Of a stretch of 64,000 nucleotides of DNA, positions 29,240 to 38,639 are shown one piece after another. This stretch comes from Hydractinia symbiolongicarpus (Eukaryota; Cnidaria; Hydrozoa; Anthoathecata; Hydractiniidae). The DNA is taken from positions 1,364,001 to 1,428,000 of the forward strand of contig NC_079879.1 in the NCBI RefSeq assembly GCF_029227915.1, written 5' to 3'. The translations under genes and the position numbers were made by a program. The notes beneath the pieces are model-generated. The model made no database searches. It worked only from the letters and a program-made list of their open reading frames with translations, and was not told the origin of the DNA. Position 1 is the first letter of the stretch, and the number at the start of each line of letters is the position of its first letter.

Positions 29240-29245
29240 CATGAG
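29240..29245. repeat. Target-site duplication, left copy (CATGAG)
   Basis: The satellite word ACGCATGAG is cut directly before the transposon end TATGGCGCGCC. The same six bases follow the right end at 32123-32128. An intact monomer has CATGAGACTTG here, so removing the element plus one CATGAG restores it. Shifting the terminus by one base (GTATGG) would give a 4-bp ATGA duplication instead. Confidence 0.9.
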
Positions 29246-29278
29246 TATGGCGCGCCTAAGGGGACAAAATTAAAAAAA
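29246..29278 (+). repeat. Left terminal inverted repeat of the transposon
   Basis: It begins TATGGCGCGCCTAAGGGGAC and continues through ACAAAATT and a run of seven A. It pairs with the reverse complement of 32090-32122; the only mismatch is at the 13th base (A here, G on the other side). The terminal block contains the 8-bp palindrome GGCGCGCC, a striking C/G-rich cap on an A/T-rich element. Confidence 0.93.
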
Positions 29279-29533
29279 CCCAAAAAATTAAACAAAAAAA
29301 CTTTTTTCCAAGAAAAAAACATTTTTGATATTAAAATATATTAAAAAATACGAAAAAAAATTTTTTTTCGCAATTTTTTTTCTTTTTAGTTGAAAAAAAT
29401 TATTACTTTTTGCAAAAAATGTTTTTTTCTTTTTTTGTGGCACCTGTCAATCAATCAATCAAAATTTCGACAAGTATGACTGTTCGGCATTTTATTTAAA
29501 ATTCCGCGCAAAAATGAAGATGTTAGAAAAACA
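29279..29533 (+). other. Left subterminal and 5' leader region of the transposon
   Basis: No gene. It is mostly A and T homopolymer runs to about 29437, including a perfect 20-bp palindrome at 29351-29370. A short TCAATCAATCAATCA tract lies at 29447-29461, followed by TTCGACA at 29466-29472; a related pair lies in inverted orientation near the other end. A seven-codon upstream frame starts at 29514 and its stop overlaps the transposase start. The transposase promoter is presumably here, but I see no convincing core element. Confidence 0.6.
29351..29370. repeat. Perfect 20-bp palindrome in the transposon left arm
   Basis: CG, eight A, eight T, CG: a self-complementary 20-mer about 105 bp inside the left terminus. 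It could be a protein-binding or cruciform-prone site, or a by-product of A/T-run expansion. The flanking bases do not extend the symmetry. Confidence 0.7.
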
Positions 29534-31067
29534 ATGATGGCGGTATATGTTCCACATGTTACAGCTGCAATTACGTTTCTAAATGGTTTAGAAAGAAACA
29601 GGTTTTTGCCCTTGAATGAAATCGGGCAGGAAATTTACAACATTCAGTTTGACGAAATTATATGGAATTTAGCATCAATATACTTAGAGTACTTACAAGT
29701 GCCTGATATAAGTGATCGTATACCAGAAGTTATTAGGTCACTACAAAATTCTTATGAAGAACTAGTGAAACATCGTTGTCGAGGTGGTGATAAAAGCAAT
29801 GCTTACATTAGTCCTAGAGCTGTGACTGGTGAGGTTGGCAGACCAAAGTATGAAGTGCCAAAGGAACAAGTCATTAGCTTGAAAAAGATCGGATATCAAT
29901 GGAAGGACATTGCTCAAATGCTTGGTATTAGTATCAAAACACTCCGTCGTCGTCGTAAAGAATTTGATTTACCTTTTGGAGAAGCAGAATATTCAGACAT
30001 AACTGATCAACAACTCGATGAAATAGTTCGAGAAGTGCTTTTGATACTCCCAAATTGCGGCGAAAGAATGGTAATAGGTGCAATTACCAGCAAACATATT
30101 AAGGTGAAAAGAGAAAGATTGCGACAATCAATCATGAGGGTAGACGCGTTGAGCAGGGTGATGAGACGAAGGAATTGTATACAAAGAAGGAGGTACAATG
30201 TGAAATCTCCAAATTCGCTGTGGTAAGTAAGTTTCCCTAATTAACAAACGGTGTTTGCGTTATGCCCATATCCATTTCTTAAAATATTCTTTTAGGCATA
30301 TGGATGGTCATCATAAGTTAATTAGATGGCGCATTGTGTTTCACGGATGTATAGATGGTTATTCAAGATTAGTAACATTTCTCAGATGTAATTCAAATAA
30401 CAGAAGCACTACCGTATTAGATCTATTTCTGGAAGCCATCAATAAATACAATGTCCCTAGGAGAATTCGCACTGACCACGGTACAGAAAATATTGAAGTG
30501 GCACGATGGATGCTGGGACACTTTGGTGTGGCCAGTAAGCCTGTCATAACTGGACTATCAGTGCATAATCAAAGAATCGAAAGGCTTTGGCGCGACTTAG
30601 GCATACAGGTGGTTGATTATTTTAAAGGCATTTTTTATTTCATGGAGCAGCAAGAAATGTTAGACCCCGTAAATGATGTAGATTTGTACGCATTGCATAG
30701 CGTGTTTTTGCCTAGAATTAATCGTGCTTGCGAGGAATTTGTGAAGCAGTGGAATAATCATCCTTTATCAACTGAAGGCAATAGAACGCCGTATCAGCTG
30801 TGGACTCAAGGCATGTATATGAACTGGCATTCTTCTGATAACGGTTTGAGACAGATAATGGAGGAAAATGAAAACATTGGTACACATGGAGTCGAACTTG
30901 ACGGTCCAGCTCCTTTAATAGATTCGATCAACAACGTAAATGTTCCTGAGATAGCTCTGAATTTACCAGACAATTTTATGCAAAATATTGACCCACTTTC
31001 TGAAGACCACAATCACGGAATAAACTTGTACATTCAAACTCGTGAATTATTGGTACATGCGCTATGA
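29534..31067 (+). CDS. DDE integrase-type transposase, two exons (486 aa spliced)
   Basis: Catalyses excision and insertion of the element by acting on its terminal repeats in the nucleus (inferred from family). Exon 1 is 29534-30222 and exon 2 is 30296-31067, stop TGA. Exon 1 encodes a leader (1-100), a helix-turn-helix region around 102-146 containing KDIAQMLGISIKTLRRR, and a second helical region around 155-200 resembling the pre-integrase part of IS3-type proteins. Splicing joins TG to G, making Trp230 and the run NSLWHMDGHHKLIRW. The catalytic triad is likely Asp233 (HMDGHH), Asp290 (RTDHGTEN) and Glu325 (HNQRIERLWRD), with 34 residues between the last two. The C-terminal stretch HPLSTEGNRTPYQLW is typical of this eukaryotic integrase-core family as I remember it. 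I chose the first of two adjacent ATGs; an upstream exon cannot be excluded. All key residues are present and there is no internal stop. The 3' end overlaps the minus-strand gene by about 92 bp. Confidence 0.9.
30223..30295 (+). other. Spliceosomal intron in the transposase gene (73 nt)
   Basis: Donor GTAAGTAAGT directly follows ...TCGCTGTG. The acceptor is TATTCTTTTAG, before GCATATGGATGG. Unspliced, the first frame stops one codon after Trp230 (TGG TAA) and the second frame has no good start for the catalytic domain. Spliced, the frame is kept and yields the conserved W-H-x-D-G context of the first catalytic Asp. Both sites match consensus well. Confidence 0.92.
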
Positions 31068-31798
31068 TAAGCTGATGTACGGTCGAATAACAAACAAACG
31101 ATTTTAAGCTCTCGCGATGGAACATAATTTTATGTACAGGTTTCATAAATGAAAATTGATTCTTGCTTGGAAGTTTATCTTGGAACTTTTCAAAAATCGT
31201 TTCTCTGATTTCCTCCTCCTGAGCTTCAAGTAAAACTTCGAAGGCATTAACAATAAATCCTGATGATTGTAAATGTTCCTTTAATTCACCTTTCGGTATA
31301 ACTTTAATCTTTGGTGAAGGAATTAACACAAGATCTTTCATGAATGTTGCAGATTTCCTTCGCTTAGAAGTATTACTATTGGTATTAGTAAAAGGTCTCT
31401 TGGTGGAAGATGGTAATCGTCTGCTGAGAGTGTTCCGATCTGCGTGTTCTAAAATAATTCAAAAATGACATTACAAAGGTCACAAAAATAGCTGTTACCC
31501 ATACCAGCTCTTTCGGGAAAAATATATATTGTAGTCATTGTAACTTGGTTTTTAGCTAGATTGCTACTAGCTATATAAGTCACAAAACCAAAAAACTGAA
31601 AGTGGTTTGTGAAACAAAATAACGTAGCTTTTTACCATTTTTCTCTTGTCTATTTGGACGGAAGAGTAAATGTACAGCTTCTTCAACATTGTTTGATTCG
31701 CTGTTCTGCTCGGGCTTCTTTTTGTGCTGTTCCAAAGCACGAACAAGGTTGCTGAGGCCTTCAAGTGCAGAGCTCATGTTGTTTTCTTTTTGCGCCAT
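30976..31798 (-). CDS. Second transposon gene, two exons, unknown function (~211 aa spliced)
   Basis: Predicted exon 1 runs 31798 to 31636 and exon 2 runs 31448 to 30976 on the minus strand. The start ATGGCG has A at -3 and G at +4. Residues 8-28 (SSALEGLSNLVRALEQHKKK region) look like an amphipathic helix. Splicing gives a split Glu codon at 55, then a basic, Ser/Thr-rich linker (56-90) with RRLPSS and KRRK, possibly a nuclear signal. Next comes a compact segment beginning MKDLVLIPSPKIKVIPKGEL (91 onward) with an acidic helix-rich part. I recall proteins of similar layout, with an N-terminal helix, a basic linker and a segment starting near a KD-VL-PSP motif, in invertebrate and fish genomes beside related integrases. 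This was not checked. The last ~45 residues look less conserved in style and may be a different exon or read-through. The function is not known; an accessory transposition protein is an inference. Confidence 0.6.
31252..31257 (+). promoter_or_regulatory. Possible polyadenylation signal AATAAA for the transposase
   Basis: The AATAAA hexamer on the plus strand lies about 185 nt after the transposase stop, inside the region antisense to the second gene. It is only a hexamer match in A/T-rich DNA. If used, the two convergent transcripts would overlap. Confidence 0.3.
31449..31635 (-). other. Predicted intron in the second transposon gene (187 nt)
   Basis: On the minus strand the donor is AATG|GTAAAAAG and the acceptor TTGAATTATTTTAG|AACACGC. 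Exon 1 ends with one base of a codon (G) and exon 2 begins with two (AA), so the frame is preserved as GAA. Unspliced, the first frame stops at 31580. The donor is weaker than that of the transposase intron, so alternatives remain possible. Confidence 0.6.
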
Positions 31799-32089
31799 TT
31801 TAAGAGTGCCACAGGAGGGCGAACAAAGTAATAATTTGCAGAACAGGTTACGCTGTCGAACAAAAATGATTGATTGATAGAGCCTGGCCGTCGGACAAAA
31901 ATGTTCTCCAACTGTTTTTCATTTTTTTTCAAAAAAATGAACAATAAAATAAATCAAATTGTTTTTATATCTTTTTGTTTATTCGTTGTTGTTTTTTCAT
32001 TATTATTTTTTAAAAATTTCAAAAAATAAGTATTTTCTTCAAAAAAACTGTTTTTTTACAAAAATATTCTTTTTTTAAATAACAAAATA
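31799..32089 (-). other. Right subterminal and leader region of the transposon
   Basis: No gene. It contains the leader of the minus-strand gene, with TGTCGAA at 31854-31860 and TGATTGATTGAT at 31867-31878 mirroring motifs of the left arm. From about 31905 to the terminal repeat it is made of T-rich and A-rich runs. Confidence 0.6.
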
Positions 32090-32122
32090 TTTTTTTAATT
32101 TTGTCCCCTCAGGCGCGCCATA
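32090..32122 (-). repeat. Right terminal inverted repeat of the transposon
   Basis: Read on the minus strand it begins TATGGCGCGCCTGAGGGGAC and continues to a run of seven A. It matches 29246-29278 at 32 of 33 positions. Symmetry stops beyond the A run. Confidence 0.93.
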
Positions 32123-32128
32123 CATGAG
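32123..32128. repeat. Target-site duplication, right copy (CATGAG)
   Basis: Directly follows GGCGCGCCATA, identical to 29240-29245. It continues into ACTTGTGGTTTTC, the normal satellite sequence. Confidence 0.9.
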
Positions 32129-34779
32129 ACTTGTGGTTTTCAAAAACGATTTCATTTTTGATAAGACGCTGAAAAAAGAAATTTAATCTCCGGAAAACGA
32201 AAACCCGCGATTTCCCGTAATTTCCGGACTCGGCCCGTATAATCGAAATTTTACAAAGAAAGTACCCAGGGAGTAAACTCATTTCCCGAACGATTGTTTA
32301 AATTATTTTTTCACCACTAAAACGCATGAGACTTGTGGTTTTTAAAAAACGATTTCATTTTTGATAAGACGCTGAAAAAAGGAATTTAATCTCCGGAAAA
32401 CGAAAACCCGCGATTTCCCGTAATTTCCGGACTCGGCCCGTATAATCGAAATTTTACAAAGAAAGTACCCAGGGAGTAAACTCCTTTCCCGAACGATTCT
32501 TTAAATTAATTTTCCATCACTAAAACGCATAAGACTTGTAGTTTTCAAAAACGATTTCATTTTTGATGAGAGGCTGAATAAAAGGAGTTTAATCGCCGGC
32601 AAACGAAAACCCGCGATTTCCCGTAAATCCCGGGCTTGGCCCTTATAGTCGAATGTATACAAAGAAAGTACCCAGGGAGTAAACTCATTTCCCGAACGAT
32701 TTTTAAATTATTTTTTCACCACTAAAACGCATGAGACTTGTGGTTTTCAAAAATATTTTCATTTTTGATGAGACGCTGAATAAAAGAAGTTTAATCGCCG
32801 GCAAACGAAAACCCGCGATCTCCCGTAAATCTCGGACTCGGCCCGTATAGTCAAAAGTATACAAAGAAAGTACGCAGGGAGTAAACTCATTTCCCGAACG
32901 ATTCTTCAAATTATTTTTCACCACTAAAAGGCATGAGTCTTGTAGTTTTCAAAAATGATTTCTTTTTTGATGACACGCTGAATAAAAGAAGTTTAATCGC
33001 CGGCAAACGAAAACCCGCGATTTCCCGTAAATCCCGGACTCGGCCCGTATAGTCAAAATTATACAAAGAAAGTACCCAGAGAGTAAACTCATTTCCCGAA
33101 CGATTTTTTAAATTATTTTTCACAACTAAAACGCATGAGACATGTAGTTTTCGAAAATGATTTCATTTTTGATGAGACGCTGAATAAAAGGAGTTTAATC
33201 GCCTGCAAACGAAAACCCGCGATTTCCCGTAAATCCCGGGCTTGGCCCTTATAGTCGAATGTATACAAAGAAACTACCCAGGGAGTAAACTCATTTCCCG
33301 AACGATTTTTAAATTATTTTTTCACCACTAAAACGCATGAGACTTGTAGTTTTCAAAAATGATTTCATTTTTGATGAGACGCTGAATAAAAGAAGTTTAA
33401 TCGCCGGGAAAAGAAAACCCGCGATTTCCCGTAAATCCCGGGCTTGGCCCTTATAGTCGAATGTATACAAAGAAAGTACCCAGGGAGTAAACTCATTTCC
33501 CGAACGATTTTTAAATTATTTTTTCACCACTAAAACGCATGAGACTTGTAGTTTTCAAAAATGATTTCATTTTTGATGAGACGCTGAATAAAAGAAGTTT
33601 AATCGCCGGGAAACGAAAACCCGCGATTTCCCGTAAATCCCGGACTCGGCCCGTATAGTCAAAAGTATACAAAGAAAGTACCCAGGGAGTAAACTTATTT
33701 CCCGAATGATTCTTTAAATTATTTTTCACCACTAAAACGCATGAGTTTTGTAGTTTTCAAAAATATATTTATTTTTGATGAGACGCTGAATAAAAGAAGT
33801 TTAATCGCCGGCAAACGAAAATTTGCGATTTTCCGTATATCACGGACTCGGCCCGTAAAGTCAAAAGTATGCAAAGAAAGTACCCAGGGAGTAAACTCAT
33901 TTCCCGAACTATTCTTTTAATTATTTTTTCACCACTAAAACGCATGAGACTTGTAGTTCTCAGAAATGTTTTCATTTTTGATGAGACGCTGAATAAAAGA
34001 AGTTTAATCACCGGCAAACGAAAACCCGCGATTTCCAGTAAATCCCGAGCTTGGCCCGTCAAGTCGATTGTATACAAAGAAAGTACCCAGTGAGTAAACT
34101 GATTTCCTGAACGATTCTTTAAATTATTTTTTCACCACTAAAACGCATGAGACTTGTGGTTTTCAAAAACGATTTCATTTTTGACAAGAGACTGAAAAAA
34201 GGAATTTAATCTCCGGAAAACGAAAACCCGCGATTTCCCGTAAATCCCGGACTCGGCCCGTATAGTCAAATGTATATAAAGGAAGTACCCAGGGAGTAAA
34301 GTTATTTTCCGAACGATTCTTTAAATTAATTTGCACCACTAAAACGCATGAGACTTGTAGTTTTCAAAAATGTTTTCATTTTTGATGAGACGCTGAATAA
34401 AAGAAGTTTAATCGCCGGCAAACGAAAACTTGCGATTTTCCGTATATCACGGACTCGGCCCGTAAAGTCAAAAGTATGCAAAGAAAGTACCCAGGGAGTA
34501 AACTCATTTCCCGAACGATTCTTTTAATTATTTTTTCACCACTAAAACGCATCAGACTTGTAGTTCTCAGAAATGTTTTCATTTTTGATGAGACGCTGAA
34601 TAAAAGAAGTTTAATTGCCGGCAAACGAAAACCCGCGATTTCCAGTAAATCCCGAGCTTGGCCCGTAAAGTCGAATGTATACAAAGAAAGTACCCAGTGA
34701 GTAAACTGATTTCCCGAAAGATTCTTTAAATTATTATTTCAACACTAAAACGCATGAGACTTGTGGTTTTCAAAAACGA

Positions 34780-37700
34780 TTTCATTTTTGATAAGACGCT
34801 GAAAAAAGGAATTTAATTTCCGGAAAACGAAAACCGGCGATATCCCGTAAATCCCGGACTCGGCCCGTATAGTCAAAAGTATACAAAGGAAGTACCCAGG
34901 GAGTAAACTCATTTCCCGAACGATTCTTTAAATTAATTTTTCATCACTAAAACTCATAAGACTTGTAGTTTTCAAAAACGATTTCATTTTTGATGAGACG
35001 CTGAATAAAAGGAGTTTAATCTCCGGCAAACGAAAACCCGCGTTTTTCCGTAAATCCCGTGCTTGGCCCTTATAGTCGAATGTATACAAAGAAAGTACCC
35101 AGGGAGTAAACTCGTTTGCCGAACGATTTTTAAATTATTTTTTCACCACTAAAACGCATGAGACTTGTAGTTTTCAAAAATGATTTCATTTTTGATGAGA
35201 CACTGAATAAAAGAGGTTTAATCGCCGGTAAACGAAAACCCGCGATTTCCCGTAAATCCCGGACTCGGCCCGTATAGTCAAAAGTATACAAAGAAAGTAC
35301 CCAGGGAGTAAACTTATTTCCCGAACGATTCTTTAAATTATTTTTCACCACTAAAACGCATGAGACTTGTAGTTTTTAAAAATTATTTCATTTTTGATGA
35401 GACGCTGAATAAAAGAAGTTTAATCGCCGGCAAACGAAAACTTGCGATTTCCCGTAAATCCCGGACTCGGCCCGTATAGTCAAAAGTATGCAAAGAAAGT
35501 ACCCCGGGAGTAAACTCATTTCCCGAATGATTCTTTTAATTATTATTTCACCACTAAAACGCATGAGACTTGTAGTTCTCAGAAATGTTTTCATTTTTGC
35601 TGAGACGCTGAATAAAAGAAGTTTATTCGCCGGCAAACGAAAACCCGCGATTTCCAGTAAATCCCGAGCTTGGCCCGTCAAGTCGATTGTATACAAAGAA
35701 AGTACCCAGTGAGTAAACTGATTTCCCGAACGATTCTTTAAATTATTATTTCAACACTAAAACGCATGAGACTTGTGGTTTTCAAAAACGATTTCATTTT
35801 TGATAAGACGCTGAAAAAAGGAATTTAATTTCCGGAAAACGAAAACCGGCGATATCCCGTAAATCCCGGACTCGGCCCGTATAGTCAAAAGTATACAAAG
35901 GAAGTACCCAGGGAGTAAACTCATTTCCCGAACGATTCTTTAAATTAATTTTCCATCACTAAAACTCATAAGACTTGTAGTTTTCAAAAACGATTTCATT
36001 TTTGATAAGACGCTGAAAAAAGGAATTTAATTTCCGGAAAACGAAAACCGGCGATATCCCGTAAATCCCGGACTCGGCCCGTATAGTCAAAAGTATACAA
36101 AGGAAGTACCCAGGGAGTAAACTCATTTCCCGAACGATTCTTTAAATTAATTTTCCATCACTAAAACTCATAAGACTTGTAGTTTTCAAAAACGATTTCA
36201 TTTTTGATGAGACGCTGAATAAAAGGAGTTTAATCTCCGGCAAACGAAAACCCGCGTTTTTCCGTAAATCCCGTGCTTGGCCCTTATAGTCGAATGTATA
36301 CAAAGAAAGTACCCAGGGAGTAAACTCATTTGCCGAACGATTTTTAAATTATTTTTTCACCACTAAAACGCATGAGACTTGTAGTTTTCAAAAATGATTT
36401 CATTTTTGATGAGACGCTGAATAAAAGAGGTTTAATCGCCGGTAAACGAAAACCCGCGATTTCCCGTAAATCCCGGACTCGGCCCGTATAGTCAAAAGTA
36501 TACAAAGAAAGTACCCAGGGAGTAAACTTATTTCCCGAACGATTCTTTAAATTATTTTTCACCACTAAAACGCATGAGACTTGTAGTTTTTAAAAATTAT
36601 TTCATTTTTGATGAGACGCTGAATAAAAGAAGTTTAATCGCCGGCAAACGAAAACTTGCGATTTCCCGTAAATCCCGGACTCGGCCCGTATAGTCAAAAG
36701 TATGCAAAGAAAGTACCCCGGGAGTAAACTCATTTCCCGAATGATTCTTTTAATTATTATTTCACCACTAAAACGCATGAGACTTGTAGTTCTCAGAAAT
36801 GTTTTCATTTTTGCTGAGACGCTGAATAAAAGAAGTTTATTCGCCGGCAAACGAAAACCCGCGATTTCCAGTAAATCCCGAGCTTGGCCCGTCAAGTCGA
36901 TTGTATACAAAGAAAGTACCCAGTGAGTAAACTGATTTCCCGACCGATTCTTTAAATTATTTTTTCACCACTAAAACGCATGAGACTTGTGGTTTTCAAA
37001 AACGATTTCATTTTTGATAAGACGCTGAGAAAAGGAATTTCATCTCCGGAAAACGAAAACCCGCGATTTCCCGTAAATCCCGGACTCGGCCCGTATAAAA
37101 AAAAAGTACCCAGTGAGTAAACTGATTTCCCGAACGATTCTTTAAATTATTTTTTCAACACTAAAACGCATGAGACTTGTGGTTTTCAAAAACGATTTCA
37201 TTTTTGATAAGACGCTGAATAAAAGAGGTTTAATCGCCGGCAAACGAAAACCCGCGATTTCCCGTAAATCCCGGACTCGGCCCGTATAGTCAAAAGTATA
37301 CAAAGAAAGTACCCAGGGAGTAAACTTATTTCCCGAACGATTCTTTAAATTATTTTTCACCACTAAAACGCATGAGACTTGTAGTTTTCAAAATATTTTC
37401 ATTTTTGATGAGACGCTGATTAAAAGAAGTTTAATCGCCGGCAAACGAAAACTTGCGGTTTTCCGTATATCACGGACTCGGCCCGTAAAGTCAAAAGTAT
37501 GCAAAGAAAGTACCCAGGGAGTAAACTCATTTCCCGAACGATTTTTAAATTATTTTTTCACCACTAAAACGCATGAGACTTGTAGTTTTCAAAAATGATT
37601 CCATTTTTGATGAGACGCTGAATAAAAGAGGTTTAATCGCCGGTAAACGAAAACCCGCGATTTCCCGTAAATCCCAGACTCGGCCCGTATAGTCAAAAGT

Positions 37701-38170
37701 ATACAAAGAAAGTACCCAGGGAGTAAACTTATTTCCCGAACGATTCTTTAAATTATTTTTCACCACTAAAACGCATGAGACTTGTAGTTTTCAAAATTTA
37801 TTTCATTTTTGATGAGACGCTGAATAAAAGAAGTTTAATCGCCGGCAAACGAAAACTTGCGATTTCCCGTAAATCCCGGACTCGGCTCGTATAGTCAAAA
37901 GTATGCAAAGAAAGTACCCAGGGAGTAAACTCATTTCCCGAATGATTCTTTTAATTATTATTTCACCACTAAAACGCACGAGACTTGTAGTTCTCAGAAA
38001 TGTTTTCATTTTTGCTGAGACGCTGAATAAAAGAAGTTTATTCGCCGGCAAACGAAAACCCGCGATTTCCAGTAAATCCCGAGCTTGGCCCGTCAAGTCG
38101 ATTGTATACAAAGAAAGTACCCAGTGAGTAAACTGATTTCCCGAACGATTCTTTAAATTATTTTTTCACC
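34780..38170. repeat. Higher-order repeat, ~1214-bp unit (6 monomers), about three copies
   Basis: The run 34780-35741 recurs at an offset of 1214 bp (for example 35130 to 36344, and 35388 to 36602). A further copy sits 1201 bp on (36344 to 37545, 36602 to 37803). The short third offset is explained mainly by the monomer at about 37093, which lacks 12 bp. Shared variants are CCGCGTTTTTCCG, AGAGGTTTAATCGCCGGTAAACG and GTTTTCATTTTTGCTGAGACG. Confidence 0.75.
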
Positions 38171-38639
38171 ACTAAAACGCATGAGACTTGTGGTTTTCAA
38201 AAACGATTTCATTTTTGATAAGACGCTGATTAAAAGAAGTTTAATCGCCGGCAAACGAAAACTTGCGGTTTTCCGTATATCACGGACTCGGCCCGTAAAG
38301 TCAAAAGTATGCAAAGAAAGTACCCAGGGAGTAAACTCATTTCCCGAACGATTCTTTTAATTATTTTTTCACCACTAAAACGCATGAGACTTGTAGTTCT
38401 CAGAAATGTTTTCATTTTTGATGAGACGCTGAATAAAAGAAGTTTATTCGCCGGCAAACGAAAACCCGCGATTTCCAGTAAATCCCGAGCTTGGCCCGTC
38501 AAGTCGATTGTATACAAAGAAAGTACCCAGTGAGTAAACTGATTTCCCGAACGATTCTTTAAATTATTTTTTCACCACTAAAACGCATGAGACTTGTGGT
38601 TTTCAAAAACGATTTCATTTTTGATAAGACGCTGAATAA

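Larger units (their letters stand above)
1..29245. repeat. Satellite DNA array, left block (~203-bp monomer)
   Basis: Uninterrupted head-to-tail array of about 144 monomers, each close to 203 bp. Each monomer can be recognised by the same series of words: CCCGAACGATT, TTAAATTATTTTTTCACCAC, TAAAACGCATGAGACTTGTA, CATTTTTGATGAGACGCTGA, AACCCGCGATTTCCCGTAAA, GTATACAAAGAAAGTACCCA and GGAGTAAACTCATTT. Monomers differ by substitutions and rare 1-5 bp indels. An A/T-rich half alternates with a C/G-richer half. Linked variants define classes: CTTGGCCCG followed by GTCGAATG, against CTCGGCCCG or CCCGGCCCG followed by GTCAAAAG. Other variants are GTTCTCAGAAATG in place of GTTTTCAAAAATG, and TCGCGGGC in place of TCGCCGGC. 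All monomers have the same orientation. Short open frames occur on both strands, but because the monomer is not a multiple of three they do not continue across units and look non-coding. The role is unknown; a centromeric or heterochromatic satellite is an inference from size and homogeneity only. Confidence 0.97.
29246..32122 (+). mobile_element. IS3EU-like DNA transposon, apparently intact
   Basis: A 2877-bp element inserted inside one satellite monomer. Both ends show the same inverted sequence starting TATGGCGCGCCT, 33 bp with one mismatch, bordered by a perfect CATGAG duplication. Inside are two convergent genes: a two-exon DDE transposase on the plus strand starting about 290 bp from the left end, and a two-exon gene of unknown function on the minus strand starting about 325 bp from the right end. 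A/T-rich stretches lie just inside each terminus. The 6-bp duplication and the integrase-like catalytic domain fit the eukaryotic IS3EU group as I recall it. Ginger elements, which also carry an integrase-type domain, typically have 4-bp duplications and TGT-type ends. No frameshift or internal stop was seen, so the copy may be autonomous. The family name is recognition from memory and was not searched. Confidence 0.9.

Noticed and set aside
1-29245. CRISPR-like regular spacing
   Set aside because: The whole ~203-bp unit repeats with no unique spacers between conserved repeats, and there are no cas genes.
30007-30198. Minus-strand frames at 30007-30198, 30359-30547 and 30806-31012
   Set aside because: They lie antisense to the transposase exons with no supporting start, splice sites or recognisable domain.
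31689-31877. Plus-strand frame opposite the second transposon gene
   Set aside because: It is antisense to exon 1 and its leader. The minus-strand reading has the better start context and a phase-matched intron.
29246-32122. LTR retrotransposon or retroviral remnant, because of the integrase-like domain
   Set aside because: No LTRs, reverse transcriptase, protease or gag are present. The ends are inverted, and the gene has an intron and HTH regions typical of a DNA transposon.
29246-32122. Ginger-type transposon
   Set aside because: Ginger ends and 4-bp duplications do not fit TATGGCGCGCC with CATGAG. A 4-bp ATGA reading is possible only by adding a G to the terminus, so it is kept as a minor alternative.
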